Assembly (NCBI RefSeq): GCF_028435365.1
Contig: NZ_JAGTJJ010000086.1
Location: forward strand, 1-38,173
DNA from: Polyangium jinanense
Lineage (GTDB): Bacteria > Myxococcota > Polyangia > Polyangiales > Polyangiaceae
Length of the DNA: 38,173 nucleotides
Direction: 5' to 3'
The notes below the pieces were generated by a model, which did not search any database, was not told the origin of the DNA, and saw only the letters and a list, made by a program, of their open reading frames with translations. This document shows, in pieces, positions 30,594 through 38,173 of the stretch; the stretch's first letter is position 1, and each line of letters opens with the position of its first letter. Position numbers and translations under genes: made by a program.

Positions 30594-31828
30594 CGCTTCA
30601 CCAGCCCGGACAGGAGCTCCAAATAATACCCCTTCGTGAAGGCCTTTTCGCGGTCCGGCACGCAGTTCTTTTGCACGTGCGCGGAGCAGCCGTACTCGCG
30701 GTCGTCGCCCAGACGCACGGCGATGAGGTCGAGCGAGGGGATCACGAAGATCGATTTGCCCCAGTGGCCGAGGGCCGCGAAGGTGTCGGGCGGCGCGGCG
30801 GGCCAGGGGCGCGGAATGTTGCGCTTCGGGTCGCCGACGTTCAGGTAGACCTGGGCGCCGGGGTTGTCCTCCCATAACGGGGGCGGGACGTCGGTCGTAT
30901 AGTAGGCCGGGGCCATCGTGAGCGTGTAGGCGACCCATCCCTCCGGCAGGAGGCGCTTGCCGTCCCAGACGCCGTCCGAGAGATAGAGCAGGCCCCATTT
31001 CGCGAGGTCGCGCGCGGTCGCGTAGAGGTACGAGGAGCCGACGAAATTGCCGGCGCCGTCACGCTCGAAGCGCGCGCTCGTCATGCCGAGCGGCTCGAAG
31101 AGCGCTTTCCAGGGGTACGAGGCGTACTCGGCGTCCGACATCGTGGCGCGCAGAGACGCGAGGAGGAGGTTCGTGTCGCCGCTCGAATAACTCCAGTGCG
31201 TGCCCGGGGCAAACGCGAGGCCGTGCCCAGCGACGAACCGAGGCATGTCGTCCGTTCCGCGCGTGTAAAGCATGGCCATGACCGAGGAGAAGACCGGCGA
31301 AGCCTCGTAGGTCTCGTTCCAGTCGATCCCGGAGCTCATGCGGAGCAGATCGGTGAGCCGGACGTTCTGTTTGTCCGGGCCGAGCGCCGCGTAATACTTG
31401 CCCGCGGGGTCGTCGACCTTGAAACGCCCCTCCCCGACCGCGATGCCGATCAGGGTGTTCACGAAACTCTTCGACACCGACCACGTGAGCAGCGAGGTCT
31501 CGGCCGTGGTGCCGCGGGCGTAATGCTCGAAGACGAGCTTGCCGTCTTTCACCAGCACGAACGCATTCGTGCGTTGTCCCTTGCGATCGACGTCGTCGCC
31601 GTTGCGCGCGAAGAGGTAATCGTCGAGCTTCTTCAGCGCGGCCGGATCGATGCCCACGGACGCGGGTTCGGCCGTGGGCCAGGCGCGCGTGGGCCATTCG
31701 GTCCGGGGTGTTACGGCGAACGGGGGCGGGCCCTTCAGTTCGATGGGCGTGGAATCACCGGCGCCCGGGGACGAGCAGCCAGCGAGGGCGAAAAGCGCGG
31801 CGAAGAGCGCGGCACGGCGGGTGCGCAT
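30590..31828 (-). CDS. Beta-lactamase-fold serine hydrolase, lipoprotein
   Basis: 412 residues. Lipoprotein signal MRTRRAALFAALFALAGC (Cys18). The penicillin-binding-protein/class C beta-lactamase fold is shown by the SVSK tetrad (Ser117-Lys120), the YSSG segment in place of the usual Y-x-N, and a late HWGKS that occupies the KTG-like position. It would act on an ester or peptide outside the cytosol; family members include esterases, DD-peptidases and amidases. Overlaps with neighbours on both sides suggest co-translation. A GTG four codons upstream (31840), overlapping the preceding stop, is an alternative start and would not change the signal peptide. Substrate unknown. Confidence 0.88.
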   Translation of the reverse strand: MRTRRAALFAALFALAGCSSPGAGDSTPIELKGPPPFAVTPRTEWPTRAWPTAEPASVGIDPAALKKLDDYLFARNGDDVDRKGQRTNAFVLVKDGKLVFEHYARGTTAETSLLTWSVSKSFVNTLIGIAVGEGRFKVDDPAGKYYAALGPDKQNVRLTDLLRMSSGIDWNETYEASPVFSSVMAMLYTRGTDDMPRFVAGHGLAFAPGTHWSYSSGDTNLLLASLRATMSDAEYASYPWKALFEPLGMTSARFERDGAGNFVGSSYLYATARDLAKWGLLYLSDGVWDGKRLLPEGWVAYTLTMAPAYYTTDVPPPLWEDNPGAQVYLNVGDPKRNIPRPWPAAPPDTFAALGHWGKSIFVIPSLDLIAVRLGDDREYGCSAHVQKNCVPDREKAFTKGYYLELLSGLVKR

Positions 31829-31836
31829 GAAGGTGT

Positions 31837-32418
31837 TCACCAGGAGACGATGGTCACGATCGGGCCGGGTTCGTCCTCGACCCACATCTCGGAGAGGCCG
31901 AGGATCGACCGGACCATCGGTCCGCTGCCCGGCACGTAATACCCTCCCCCGGTCCGCTGCGTGATCTGAAAGAAGCGCCGATCGCCGCGCCGAAGCGGAA
32001 AGACGACCTCGACGGCGTCCCAGCAAATCTGGCCCTGATCGGGATCGCTGGTGCACTCGCCGCCGCCCTGCTTCACGGAGAAAAAGGCATCGTTGGAATT
32101 GCCCGTGACGAGGTCGATGCTGTTCGAGTTCATGACCTCGCAACGGAAACGGAGCCATTCCCGCACCCGGCGGACGCCGCAAAACGTGGAGCTCACCGGC
32201 GCGTCGAGGTCCTTCGCAGCCGTCCACTCGGCGAACGTGGGCGGCTTCGATTTCTCGGCGGGGACGGGGCCGAGGAACGGGAGCGATTCCGTGGGCGCTG
32301 CGGCCGCCGCGTCCGCGCCCGCGTCGCCGGGGGAGGCGTCGGGCGCGTCCTCGGGCGAGGCGACGCTCGAGAGGAGCGAGAGCGCGGCGATGGCAGGGAG
32401 GAGCGAGCGGAGCTTCAT
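31837..32418 (-). CDS. Secreted Cys-containing protein of unknown function
   Basis: 193 residues. Signal peptide MKLRSLLPAIAALSLLSSVASP. An Asp/Ala-rich linker (DAPDASPGDAGADAAAAAP) follows, then a compact C-terminal domain with four Cys (FCGV, FRCEV, GECTS, ICWDA), probably in two disulfides. Strand-rich segments EVVFPLRRGDRRFFQIT and MWVEDEPGPIVTIVSW end the protein. No known family. The ATG overlaps the stop of the cytochrome gene (ATGA at 32418-32415). Likely periplasmic partner in the same operon. Confidence 0.75.
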   Translation of the reverse strand: MKLRSLLPAIAALSLLSSVASPEDAPDASPGDAGADAAAAAPTESLPFLGPVPAEKSKPPTFAEWTAAKDLDAPVSSTFCGVRRVREWLRFRCEVMNSNSIDLVTGNSNDAFFSVKQGGGECTSDPDQGQICWDAVEVVFPLRRGDRRFFQITQRTGGGYYVPGSGPMVRSILGLSEMWVEDEPGPIVTIVSW

Positions 32419-34463
32419 AACGTCCTCAAGTAGGCGACGAGCGCGGCCTTGTCGTCGGCGGAGAGCTGGTTCGTCTTGCCCATGCGGTCGTCGTTCTTGT
32501 CGATGAGCTCTTCGAGCGTGGCGTAACTGCCGTCGTGGAAATACGGGGGCGTGCCGCCGACGAAGAGGAGCGACGGGGTCTTGTATTTGTTGTTTTCCTT
32601 CTCGTCGACGTAGCCCACGCGGATCGTCATCCGGGGCAGCGGCATCGGGACCCGATCGGTGAATTCGGCGCCGGCATGGCACGTTTTGCAGGCGGTCTCG
32701 GCGCTCTCGAAGACGGCCTTGCCACGCTTTTCGACGTCGGAGAGCTCGGCCTTTTCGCGCGGCGGAGGGACGAGGCCGCTGCGAAGGAAGGCGGCGATCG
32801 CGAGCGCCCGCGGGCGGGCCGTTTGCTTGTCCACGACGTGCCGCTCGTCCCAGCGGTGAAGGGCGAAGCCCGCGAGGATCCGATCGACAAGGGTCTCGCT
32901 CTCGCCATGCCAGCCATACGGGCCTTGCGCGGCGACGCGGCCGGCGAGCATGGGCGTTTGGCGGGCCGCACCGGGGACGATGGTGCTGACATGCGAGCTG
33001 AACGTGGTATTCCCGCCGTCTTCCACGGGGGCGAACTCGGTCCAGGTAAAACCGTCGTCGCGGCCCTCGGGATGGCAAGCCGCGCAACCGAGGCCGCCGC
33101 TCACGAGGGTATCCTGGGCGTCGTAGAAGAGGCGGCGTCCCTCGGCGGCGAGGGCGTCGTCGGGGCCCTTGCCGAGCGGAATGCGGACGACGCTGGATTT
33201 CGCGCCGCTCTTGGGGTCGGGGAACGTGAGGACGGCGAGCGCATTCGTGGCGCGGCAAAAGACGTAGGCCTTGCCTTCGTCGGAGGAGAGCGCGAAGCCA
33301 CTCGGCGCGGCGCACGCGGGGCCGCCGCCGGTCGCACCCTCGTCTTGCAGGGGGTGGTTTTTCCGGACCATCGCCGCGGGGTCGATCGAGCTCGCGTCGA
33401 GCTCGGTCAAGGAGAGGCTGCCCTCGCCGAGGACGAGCAGGGTGCGCGTGGCCCCGCGATAGACCATGGCGCGCGGCTGGACCATGTCGCCGGGGTGAAG
33501 GTCGAGGGTCGGGTCCTCGGGCGGGATTGCGTTGATATGCGCCCCGAAGACCGCGGGCTGCTTGCGCCGGGGCGCGAGCGGAGAATCGTCGCGCGGGAGC
33601 AAAACGTCGACGATGGGCAACCCATACCAGGCCTCGGGGCCCACGGCACCGAAGGCGTGGCGCGCGACGAAAAGCCTGCGTTCGTCGGGCGAGAACGTGA
33701 GGGCATAACCGAGGGAGGCGTCGTCGGCACGCGTGGTCTCGTACGGCAGCCGGAGCGGCGCGGCCGGGAGGCTGACGCGCTTGACCGTGGGATTGCTCGT
33801 GCCGATTCCGTCGATACGCGTGAGGGAAGCGCCGATGAGGTGACTCACGTACGCGCGCGAGCCATCGCCGAGAATGGCGATGCCGCGTGGTTCGCGGACG
33901 ACGTCGACGGTGAAGCGGACCTTTTTCGTTTCGAGATCGACGGCGGAGACCTTGTGCGTCCACGCGGACGAGACGAGCGCGGTCTTTTCGTCCTTCGTGA
34001 TCGCGAGGCCCCAGGCGTCGGCGGGCAAGGCGATCCGCGCGGATTCGACGAAGCCCTTCGCGCCGTCGGGCCGCATCACGAGGAGCAGGCCGGGATCACG
34101 GATCGTGACGAGGACCTCGCCGTCGAGCGGCAGGACCTGCGCGGGCCGGCCTGGGAGCGCGACGGTGAGCGCGGGTTTTTCCTTGTCGAACGGGAGCTGC
34201 ACGAGGTGGAGGGCGCTTCCATCCTCGTCCGCGACGTAGAGCAGGTCCTCGGCGGGGCTTCGCGCGACGACGTTGCCCTGGCGGCTCGGCGCGGGCGTCT
34301 TCGCCTTCGGGGGCGGCGCGGCGGCGGATTCGCTCGCGCCGGGCGCCGCGGAGGACGTGGCCTCGGGCGCGGGGCCGGAGGAGCTTTTCCCGCAGGAAGA
34401 GCACCCGGCGGCGGCGAGGGGCGCGGCGAAGAGGGCAAGGGCGAGGAGGGGCGAGGTCCGCAT
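32415..34463 (-). CDS. Beta-propeller di-haem cytochrome c lipoprotein
   Basis: 682 residues. Lipoprotein signal with Cys21 (LAAAGC), then a Ser/Ala/Pro-rich linker. Residues about 65-440 show YVTN-like propeller repeats (DLLYVADEDGSALHLVQL; TALVSSAWTHKVSAVDLETKK). Two haem c sites follow, CAACH (460-464) and CKTCH (592-596), in a region like the di-haem peroxidase/MauG-type cytochromes (RRLFYDAQDTLVSGGLGCAACHPEG; AVFESAETACKTCHAGAEFTD; TPSLLFVGGTPPYFHDGSYATLEELI). Likely an exported electron-transfer or oxidising enzyme, possibly one that modifies a partner protein. Which substrate is unknown. First gene of a four-gene overlapping operon. Confidence 0.88.
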   Translation of the reverse strand: MRTSPLLALALFAAPLAAAGCSSCGKSSSGPAPEATSSAAPGASESAAAPPPKAKTPAPSRQGNVVARSPAEDLLYVADEDGSALHLVQLPFDKEKPALTVALPGRPAQVLPLDGEVLVTIRDPGLLLVMRPDGAKGFVESARIALPADAWGLAITKDEKTALVSSAWTHKVSAVDLETKKVRFTVDVVREPRGIAILGDGSRAYVSHLIGASLTRIDGIGTSNPTVKRVSLPAAPLRLPYETTRADDASLGYALTFSPDERRLFVARHAFGAVGPEAWYGLPIVDVLLPRDDSPLAPRRKQPAVFGAHINAIPPEDPTLDLHPGDMVQPRAMVYRGATRTLLVLGEGSLSLTELDASSIDPAAMVRKNHPLQDEGATGGGPACAAPSGFALSSDEGKAYVFCRATNALAVLTFPDPKSGAKSSVVRIPLGKGPDDALAAEGRRLFYDAQDTLVSGGLGCAACHPEGRDDGFTWTEFAPVEDGGNTTFSSHVSTIVPGAARQTPMLAGRVAAQGPYGWHGESETLVDRILAGFALHRWDERHVVDKQTARPRALAIAAFLRSGLVPPPREKAELSDVEKRGKAVFESAETACKTCHAGAEFTDRVPMPLPRMTIRVGYVDEKENNKYKTPSLLFVGGTPPYFHDGSYATLEELIDKNDDRMGKTNQLSADDKAALVAYLRTL

Positions 34464-34576
34464 GTCCCTGATTGGAGAGCGAATATCATGGAGGTCCGCG
34501 GGACGGAACCCGGAAAGGGAGCCATTCCAAGCGTTGTCCTCGCCCGCCCGGAGGTGCTAGGGTGGCGCGGATCGCG

Positions 34577-35827
34577 ATGGAAAGCGCTGAACGACGAGCC
34601 TCGTTTCCCCATGGATTCGCGGTGGTGGATGTCGAGACGACCGGGCTGCGATGGAAGACGGATCGGATCGTCGAGCTCGCCGTCGTGCGCACGGACGCGG
34701 AAGGTCGCGTGCTCGCGGAGCTCTCGACCCTGGTGAACCCCGAGAGGAATCCAGGCGCGACGCACATCCACGGGCTCGGCGCGGAGGATCTCGCGGGCGC
34801 GCCGCGGTTCCCGGAGGTGCTCTCCGAGCTCGTGCGGTACCTCGAAGGCGCGGTGCTCGTGGGGCACAACGTGAAATTCGATCTCGCGTTCCTCGCCGAG
34901 GAGCTCGGGCGGCTCGGGTACGTGCTGCCGGACGCGCCGCGGGTGTGCACGCGCGAGCTCGCGATGCGGGTCTTGCCAGCGCTCGGGGATTATCGGCTCG
35001 CGTCGTGCTGCAAGGCGCTCGGCGTCGAGAGCGGGCACGAGCACCGGGCGCTCGACGATGCACGCGCGGCCGCAGGGGTTTTTGCGCGGCTCTGCAAGAC
35101 GGGTTTTTGGCGCACGTCGTACGAGAGGGAGCTCGCGGAGGCGACGAGCGTCGCGTGGCCGGTGATCGAAGGTCCGTCGCGGATCGCTGCGCGGGGCGAG
35201 GCGCAGGCCGCGGCGGAGCCGTCGCCGCTCGGCGTGATGGTGGAGGGTTTGCCCGAGGGGACGTCGAACGGGAGCGTGGAGGGGTATTTTACGGTGCTCG
35301 ACGAGATCCTCGAAGATCGGCGCGTCACGGAGGAAAAGGCGGAGGCCGCGCGAAAGCACGTGGAGGACGCGGGGCTTTTGCGCGGGGATGTCGTCGCGGC
35401 GCATCGATCGTATTTGACGGGCGTCGCGCGGGCGGCGCTCGCGGGGGATCTCGGCGGGGGGCTCGGCGCGTCGGATCTCGCGCGGGTCGCGCGGCTCCTC
35501 GGTTTGCCCGCGGATTCCGCGGAGCAGGCGCTCGCGGCGGCGCGGTCCGGGGCGGCGGCGCCTTGGCCCGGGTCGACGCGGCCGCTGCGGCCGGGGACGT
35601 CGATATGTTTTTCCGGGGATGGCGAGCCCTCGAAGGCCGCGCTCGAAGCGCGCGCCGTGGTGGCGGGGCTCAAGGTCCAGGGCTCCGTGACGAAGAAGCT
35701 CGACGTGCTGGTGATCGACGATCCGCATTCGCTGACGGCGAAGAGCCAGAAAGCGCGGGCCTACGGGATCCGCGTGCTCACGGTGCCGGTGTTCCTTTCG
35801 CTCGCGCGATCGCCTGACAAACAATGA
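34577..35827 (+). CDS. DnaQ/epsilon-type 3'-5' exonuclease with C-terminal BRCT-like domain
   Basis: 416 residues. The DEDDh exonuclease domain is complete: DVETTG (Asp18, Glu20), HNVKFD (Asp102), and HRALDD (His156, Asp161). These residues hold two metals for removing 3' nucleotides. A helical middle part (about 220-340) follows. The C-terminal about 75 residues (GTSICFSGDGEPSKAALEARAVVAGLKV; TKKLDVLVIDDP; AYGIRVLTVPVFL) match a BRCT fold as in many stand-alone epsilon-like proteins. Likely DNA repair or proofreading support in the cytosol; not the main replicative dnaQ judging from the BRCT tail. ATG 34577 chosen; a GTG at 34562 is a possible alternative. Upstream of nth in the same orientation. 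Confidence 0.88.
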   Translation: MESAERRASFPHGFAVVDVETTGLRWKTDRIVELAVVRTDAEGRVLAELSTLVNPERNPGATHIHGLGAEDLAGAPRFPEVLSELVRYLEGAVLVGHNVKFDLAFLAEELGRLGYVLPDAPRVCTRELAMRVLPALGDYRLASCCKALGVESGHEHRALDDARAAAGVFARLCKTGFWRTSYERELAEATSVAWPVIEGPSRIAARGEAQAAAEPSPLGVMVEGLPEGTSNGSVEGYFTVLDEILEDRRVTEEKAEAARKHVEDAGLLRGDVVAAHRSYLTGVARAALAGDLGGGLGASDLARVARLLGLPADSAEQALAAARSGAAAPWPGSTRPLRPGTSICFSGDGEPSKAALEARAVVAGLKVQGSVTKKLDVLVIDDPHSLTAKSQKARAYGIRVLTVPVFLSLARSPDKQ

Positions 35828-35883
35828 CCGAGCGGTGAGATTCGGGTCTCGCCAGCGTTCCTCGATTGGGGTAGGCTCGGGTT

Positions 35884-35907
35884 CGTCCTGACGGAGGACG
35901 GAGGAGG
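35884..35907 (+). promoter_or_regulatory. Leader hairpin next to the nth ribosome binding site
   Basis: CGTCCT (35884-35889) and AGGACG (35895-35900) form a 6-bp stem directly before GAGGAGG (35901-35907), the ribosome site of nth. It could modestly affect translation; it may also be chance. Confidence 0.25.
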
Positions 35908-35915
35908 TCATTCGC

Positions 35916-36554
35916 ATGGCAAGGTCTGGCGAAGTCTCGATGTCGACGGTGCTCGAGCGGCTCCAGAAGAAGTTCCCGGACGCCCGGTACGAGCTCGACT
36001 GGACGACGCCGCTCGAGCTTTTGATCGCCACCATCCTCGCCGCGCAATGCACCGACGTGCGGGTCAACAAGGTGACGAAGACGCTCTTTCCGAAGTACCG
36101 CACGGCCAAGGAGTATGCCGAGGCGAATACCGAGGAGCTCGAGCAGATCCTGCAGCCAACGGGCGCTTATCGGCAGAAGGCGAAGGCCGTTCAGGAGACG
36201 TGCCGCGCGCTCTGCGAGCGGCACGGGGGCGAGGTGCCGCGGACGATGCAAGAGCTCACGGCGCTGCGCGGGGTCGCGCGGAAGACGGCGAACGTGGTGC
36301 TGAACAATGCATGGGACATCCCCTCGGGCATCATCGTGGATACACACGTGGCGCGCGTGAGCCAGCGGATGGGCCTTTCGAGCCAGGAAAAGCCCGAGGC
36401 CATCGAGCGGGATCTGATGAACATGGTGCCCGAGGAGCGCTGGACGAAGTTCGGCCCGGCGATGGTGCTGCACGGGAGGTACACGTGCACGGCGAAGGCA
36501 CCCCAATGCGGCGATTGCATGTTCTCCGACGTGTGCCCGAAGAGAAACGTCTGA
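35916..36554 (+). CDS. nth: Endonuclease III (DNA glycosylase/AP lyase)
   Basis: 212 residues, normal length. It removes oxidised pyrimidines and nicks at abasic sites in base excision repair. Helix-hairpin-helix LTALRGVARKTANVVL with catalytic Lys123; catalytic Asp142 in IVDTHVARVS. The 4Fe-4S cluster ligands Cys191-x6-Cys198-x2-Cys201-x5-Cys207 are all present. ATG 35916 follows GGAGGAGG. With the exonuclease upstream it makes a small DNA-repair pair. A 21-bp spaced tract array begins at the base after its stop. Confidence 0.96.
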   Translation: MARSGEVSMSTVLERLQKKFPDARYELDWTTPLELLIATILAAQCTDVRVNKVTKTLFPKYRTAKEYAEANTEELEQILQPTGAYRQKAKAVQETCRALCERHGGEVPRTMQELTALRGVARKTANVVLNNAWDIPSGIIVDTHVARVSQRMGLSSQEKPEAIERDLMNMVPEERWTKFGPAMVLHGRYTCTAKAPQCGDCMFSDVCPKRNV

Positions 36555-36790
36555 TCCCCCGGCCCCGCATGCAGGCCCCCCGGCTCCGGAGGACGATCCC
36601 CCGCGGGGGGTGACGCGTCGGAGCAGGGGAACGTACGATAGGACACGGGGGATCACTTGCCGGAGGCGGGGGATCAGCTCCGGGAGCTGGGGGATCAGCT
36701 CCGGGAGCGGGGGAATGTGAAGTCGGACACGGGGATCCGCGTTTCGGAGGCGGGGGATCAGCTCCGGGAGCTGGGGGGTGAGGCCGGGGG
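36555..36790. repeat. Array of C/G tracts spaced exactly 21 bp, with a strand switch
   Basis: C tracts end at 36560, 36581 and 36602. G tracts start at 36605, 36626, 36647, 36668, 36689, 36710, 36731, 36752 and 36773. All steps within an arm are 21 bp. The switch point is the palindrome CCCCCGCGGGGG (36598-36609). Units GGGGGATCAGCTCCGGGAGC occur at 36668, 36689 and 36752; other units keep the tract but vary between. In one frame it would read heptads such as GDQLREL, but no ribosome site supports translation. Apart from the array, the stretch to 36869 holds only the leader of the next gene. Confidence 0.9.
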
Positions 36791-36869
36791 CCATTTCCGT
36801 CGTCACCGTAGCGCACGGGAGGCACGCGGAACCTTTGCCAGGGCCGAGCGAGGGGGTACCTTCCGCCGC

Positions 36870-37994
36870 GTGAATCGCTCTCGCGAGCTCCTTTGGCTCT
36901 CCGTCCTCGCCGCCCTCGCCGGTTGCGCCGAGCAACCGAGCAGCGCAAGCGGTACGGAGGACGCAGGCACGAAGACCCCGACCCTCGACGGCGGCGACGT
37001 GCCGGACGCAGCCACGACAGCGGCAGCCGCGGCGGAAGAGAAGGGGCCTTGCGCGGGGAAAACGGAGGGCGCGCTCGCCTGTGACGGAGAGAGCGTGGTG
37101 CGTTGCGTCGGGGCAGGGCGCGAGCCGGAGGCGGTGAAGACGTGCCTCGACATCGAGCGTTGCGAGGCAGGCGCGTGCGCGCCGGCGTGTCCCGAGGGCG
37201 AGGTGTACGTGCCGGCGACGGGGCCCGCGGGGTTCAAGATGGGCAAGAACCTGTCGGCATTCGGATTCGGCAACCGCAAATCGGGGTATCACGGCAAGGG
37301 ACGCGCGGACCTGCCGCACAAGGTGGTGCTGACGAAGCCGTTCTGCATGGACCAGACCGAGGTGACGGCCGGCGCGATGAAGAAATGCGTGCAGGAGAAA
37401 GGCTGCAAGGCGCCGCAGCGGACGGATCGGTGGGTGACATACCCCGACAAACCGGATTACCCGGTGAACCTCGTCGACTATCCGATGTCGAAGTACTACT
37501 GCGAGCAGTACGAGAAGAGCCTGCCGACCGAGGCGCAATGGGAGTGGGCGGCGACGGGCGGCGACGGGCGCTCGTGGCCCTGGGGCGAGGAGGAGCCGAC
37601 ATGCGAGCACACCGATTTCACGCAAGCGATCCTGATCTCGCCGGGCGGCGACAGCGGTTGCCACGGAGGCGGGCCCTCAAAGGTGGGGACGCACCGCAAA
37701 GGGGATAAAATCTGGCCCGATGGGCCAATCCACGATCTGGCCGGGAACGTATGGGAATGGGTGCTCGATAGTTACGTGCCGTATTCAGGCAAGGACGAGG
37801 TCGATCCGGTACACGTGCGGTCGAACATCGGGAACTACGTGGTGCGCGGCGGCGGCTGGAACCGAAGCGGCCGCGGAATCCTCGCAGCCTTCCGCGGCGG
37901 GGCCATCGTGTCGTACAAGGTGCCAGGCCTGGGCTTCCGGTGCGTGCGGAACGCGAAGGAGCGGGCGGCGACGACGGCGTCGGCGCCGCATTGA
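36870..37994 (+). CDS. SUMF1/formylglycine-enzyme-fold lipoprotein
   Basis: 374 residues from GTG 36870. Lipoprotein signal VNRSRELLWLSVLAALAGC (Cys19). A Thr/Asp/Ala-rich linker and a Cys-rich segment follow (about 55-115, CAGK, CDGES, VRCVGAG, TCLDIERCEAGACAPACPEG). The FGE-sulfatase fold runs from about 115 (GFKMGKNLSAFGFGN; KPFCMDQTEVTAGAMKKCV; LPTEAQWEWAATGGDGRSWPWGEEEPTC; LAGNVWEWVLD; VVRGGGWNRS; GLGFRCVRN). The copper-binding Cys pair of true formylglycine generators is not visible in the C-terminal GGGWNRSGRGILAAFRGG region, so catalysis of that kind is unlikely. Many such lipoproteins exist in myxobacteria, with unknown roles. The frame is open upstream through the 21-bp array, but the signal peptide fixes this start. 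Confidence 0.85.
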   Translation: MNRSRELLWLSVLAALAGCAEQPSSASGTEDAGTKTPTLDGGDVPDAATTAAAAAEEKGPCAGKTEGALACDGESVVRCVGAGREPEAVKTCLDIERCEAGACAPACPEGEVYVPATGPAGFKMGKNLSAFGFGNRKSGYHGKGRADLPHKVVLTKPFCMDQTEVTAGAMKKCVQEKGCKAPQRTDRWVTYPDKPDYPVNLVDYPMSKYYCEQYEKSLPTEAQWEWAATGGDGRSWPWGEEEPTCEHTDFTQAILISPGGDSGCHGGGPSKVGTHRKGDKIWPDGPIHDLAGNVWEWVLDSYVPYSGKDEVDPVHVRSNIGNYVVRGGGWNRSGRGILAAFRGGAIVSYKVPGLGFRCVRNAKERAATTASAPH

Positions 37995-38173
37995 AGGCGC
38001 TGCGCTGGGGCGTTGCCCCAGGCCCCACCAGGGGCTATCCGCCCCTGGACCCGGACCAGCGCAAGCGCTGGACCCGGGGTCGATGAACTGCGCTCCGCGC
38101 AGTTCATCGAACAGGCCGAGGCAAGACCGGCGAAGGCCCCGCCGACCAAGACAGCGGCGCTGCCATTTCGACT
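37995..38173. other. Right edge with three strong hairpins, no gene
   Basis: Perfect inverted repeats: CTGGGGC/GCCCCAG (38005-38021), CCAGCGC/GCGCTGG (38057-38072) and a 13-bp stem CGATGAACTGCGC/GCGCAGTTCATCG (38081-38109). The first can end transcription of the SUMF1-fold gene. The whole block looks like a mosaic intergenic repeat. No coding region is supported. Confidence 0.6.
38005..38021 (+). terminator. Hairpin terminator after the SUMF1-fold gene
   Basis: CTGGGGC-GTT-GCCCCAG, a perfect 7-bp stem, begins ten bases after the stop codon. No T run follows. Confidence 0.45.

Noticed and set aside
36605..36790. CRISPR array
   Set aside because: Spacing is 21 bp with short G tracts and partly repeated sequence between. 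There are no 28-37-bp repeats with unique spacers and no cas genes.
36840..36860. Sigma-54 promoter (GGCAC...TTTGC) before the SUMF1-fold gene
   Set aside because: The GG and GC elements are 14 bases apart instead of 10.
36657..36869. 71-residue N-terminal extension of the SUMF1-fold protein made of GDQLREL heptads
   Set aside because: A lipoprotein signal peptide begins exactly at GTG 36870, so translation through the repeat array would bury it.

Overview
The window looks like chromosomal DNA of a large-genome, very GC-rich myxobacterium, most likely of the Polyangium/Sorangium branch. This rests on the strong G/C bias at third codon positions, the very large Ser/Thr kinase-ATPase genes, the many lipoproteins with low-complexity linkers, and a DUF2169/DUF3540/DUF4150 type VI secretion cassette. 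No rRNA or tRNA gene is present, so the placement is inference.

Layout. 181-2125: a complete-looking group II intron (minus strand, maturase without endonuclease domain) that has landed inside the start codon of a four-helix bundle (S23-type) gene. It leaves the ribosome binding site on one side and the rest of the gene on the other. 2.4-4.1 kb: an ECF sigma factor, a DUF559 nuclease-like gene bracketed by 40-bp inverted palindromic repeats, and two hexanucleotide repeat tracts. 4.17-12.87 kb (plus): a tight run of two paralogous Ser/Thr kinase/degenerate-cyclase/ATPase genes followed by egtD and egtB for ergothioneine synthesis. 12.87-15.47 kb (minus): an FGGY sugar kinase and a GpsA-like dehydrogenase that form an operon convergent with egtB. 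15.57-17.78 kb (plus): two exported or membrane proteins of unknown function separated by a palindromic 14-bp repeat array.

17.87-27.34 kb (minus): a six-gene type VI secretion delivery cassette. In transcription order it is vgrG, a DUF2169-pentapeptide fusion, a second pentapeptide protein, DUF3540, a DUF4150 PAAR-like tip and a second DUF2169 protein. 27.5-30.2 kb (plus): an M1-like metallopeptidase lipoprotein and a second putative lipoprotein. 30.25-34.46 kb (minus): four genes joined by ATGA overlaps (propeller/di-haem cytochrome c, secreted Cys protein, beta-lactamase-fold serine hydrolase, small membrane protein). 34.6-36.55 kb (plus): an epsilon-type exonuclease with a C-terminal BRCT-like domain, then endonuclease III (nth). 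Right after nth lies an array of G/C tracts spaced exactly 21 bp apart, with a strand switch in the middle. 36.87-37.99 kb: a SUMF1-fold lipoprotein. The end carries several strong hairpins.

The best candidates for something undescribed are the DUF2169-pentapeptide type VI cassette with no recognisable toxin, the coupling of a twin kinase/ATPase pair to ergothioneine genes, the DUF559 gene inside inverted palindromic repeats, and the 21-bp phased tract array. The intron-split start codon is the cleanest directly visible event.
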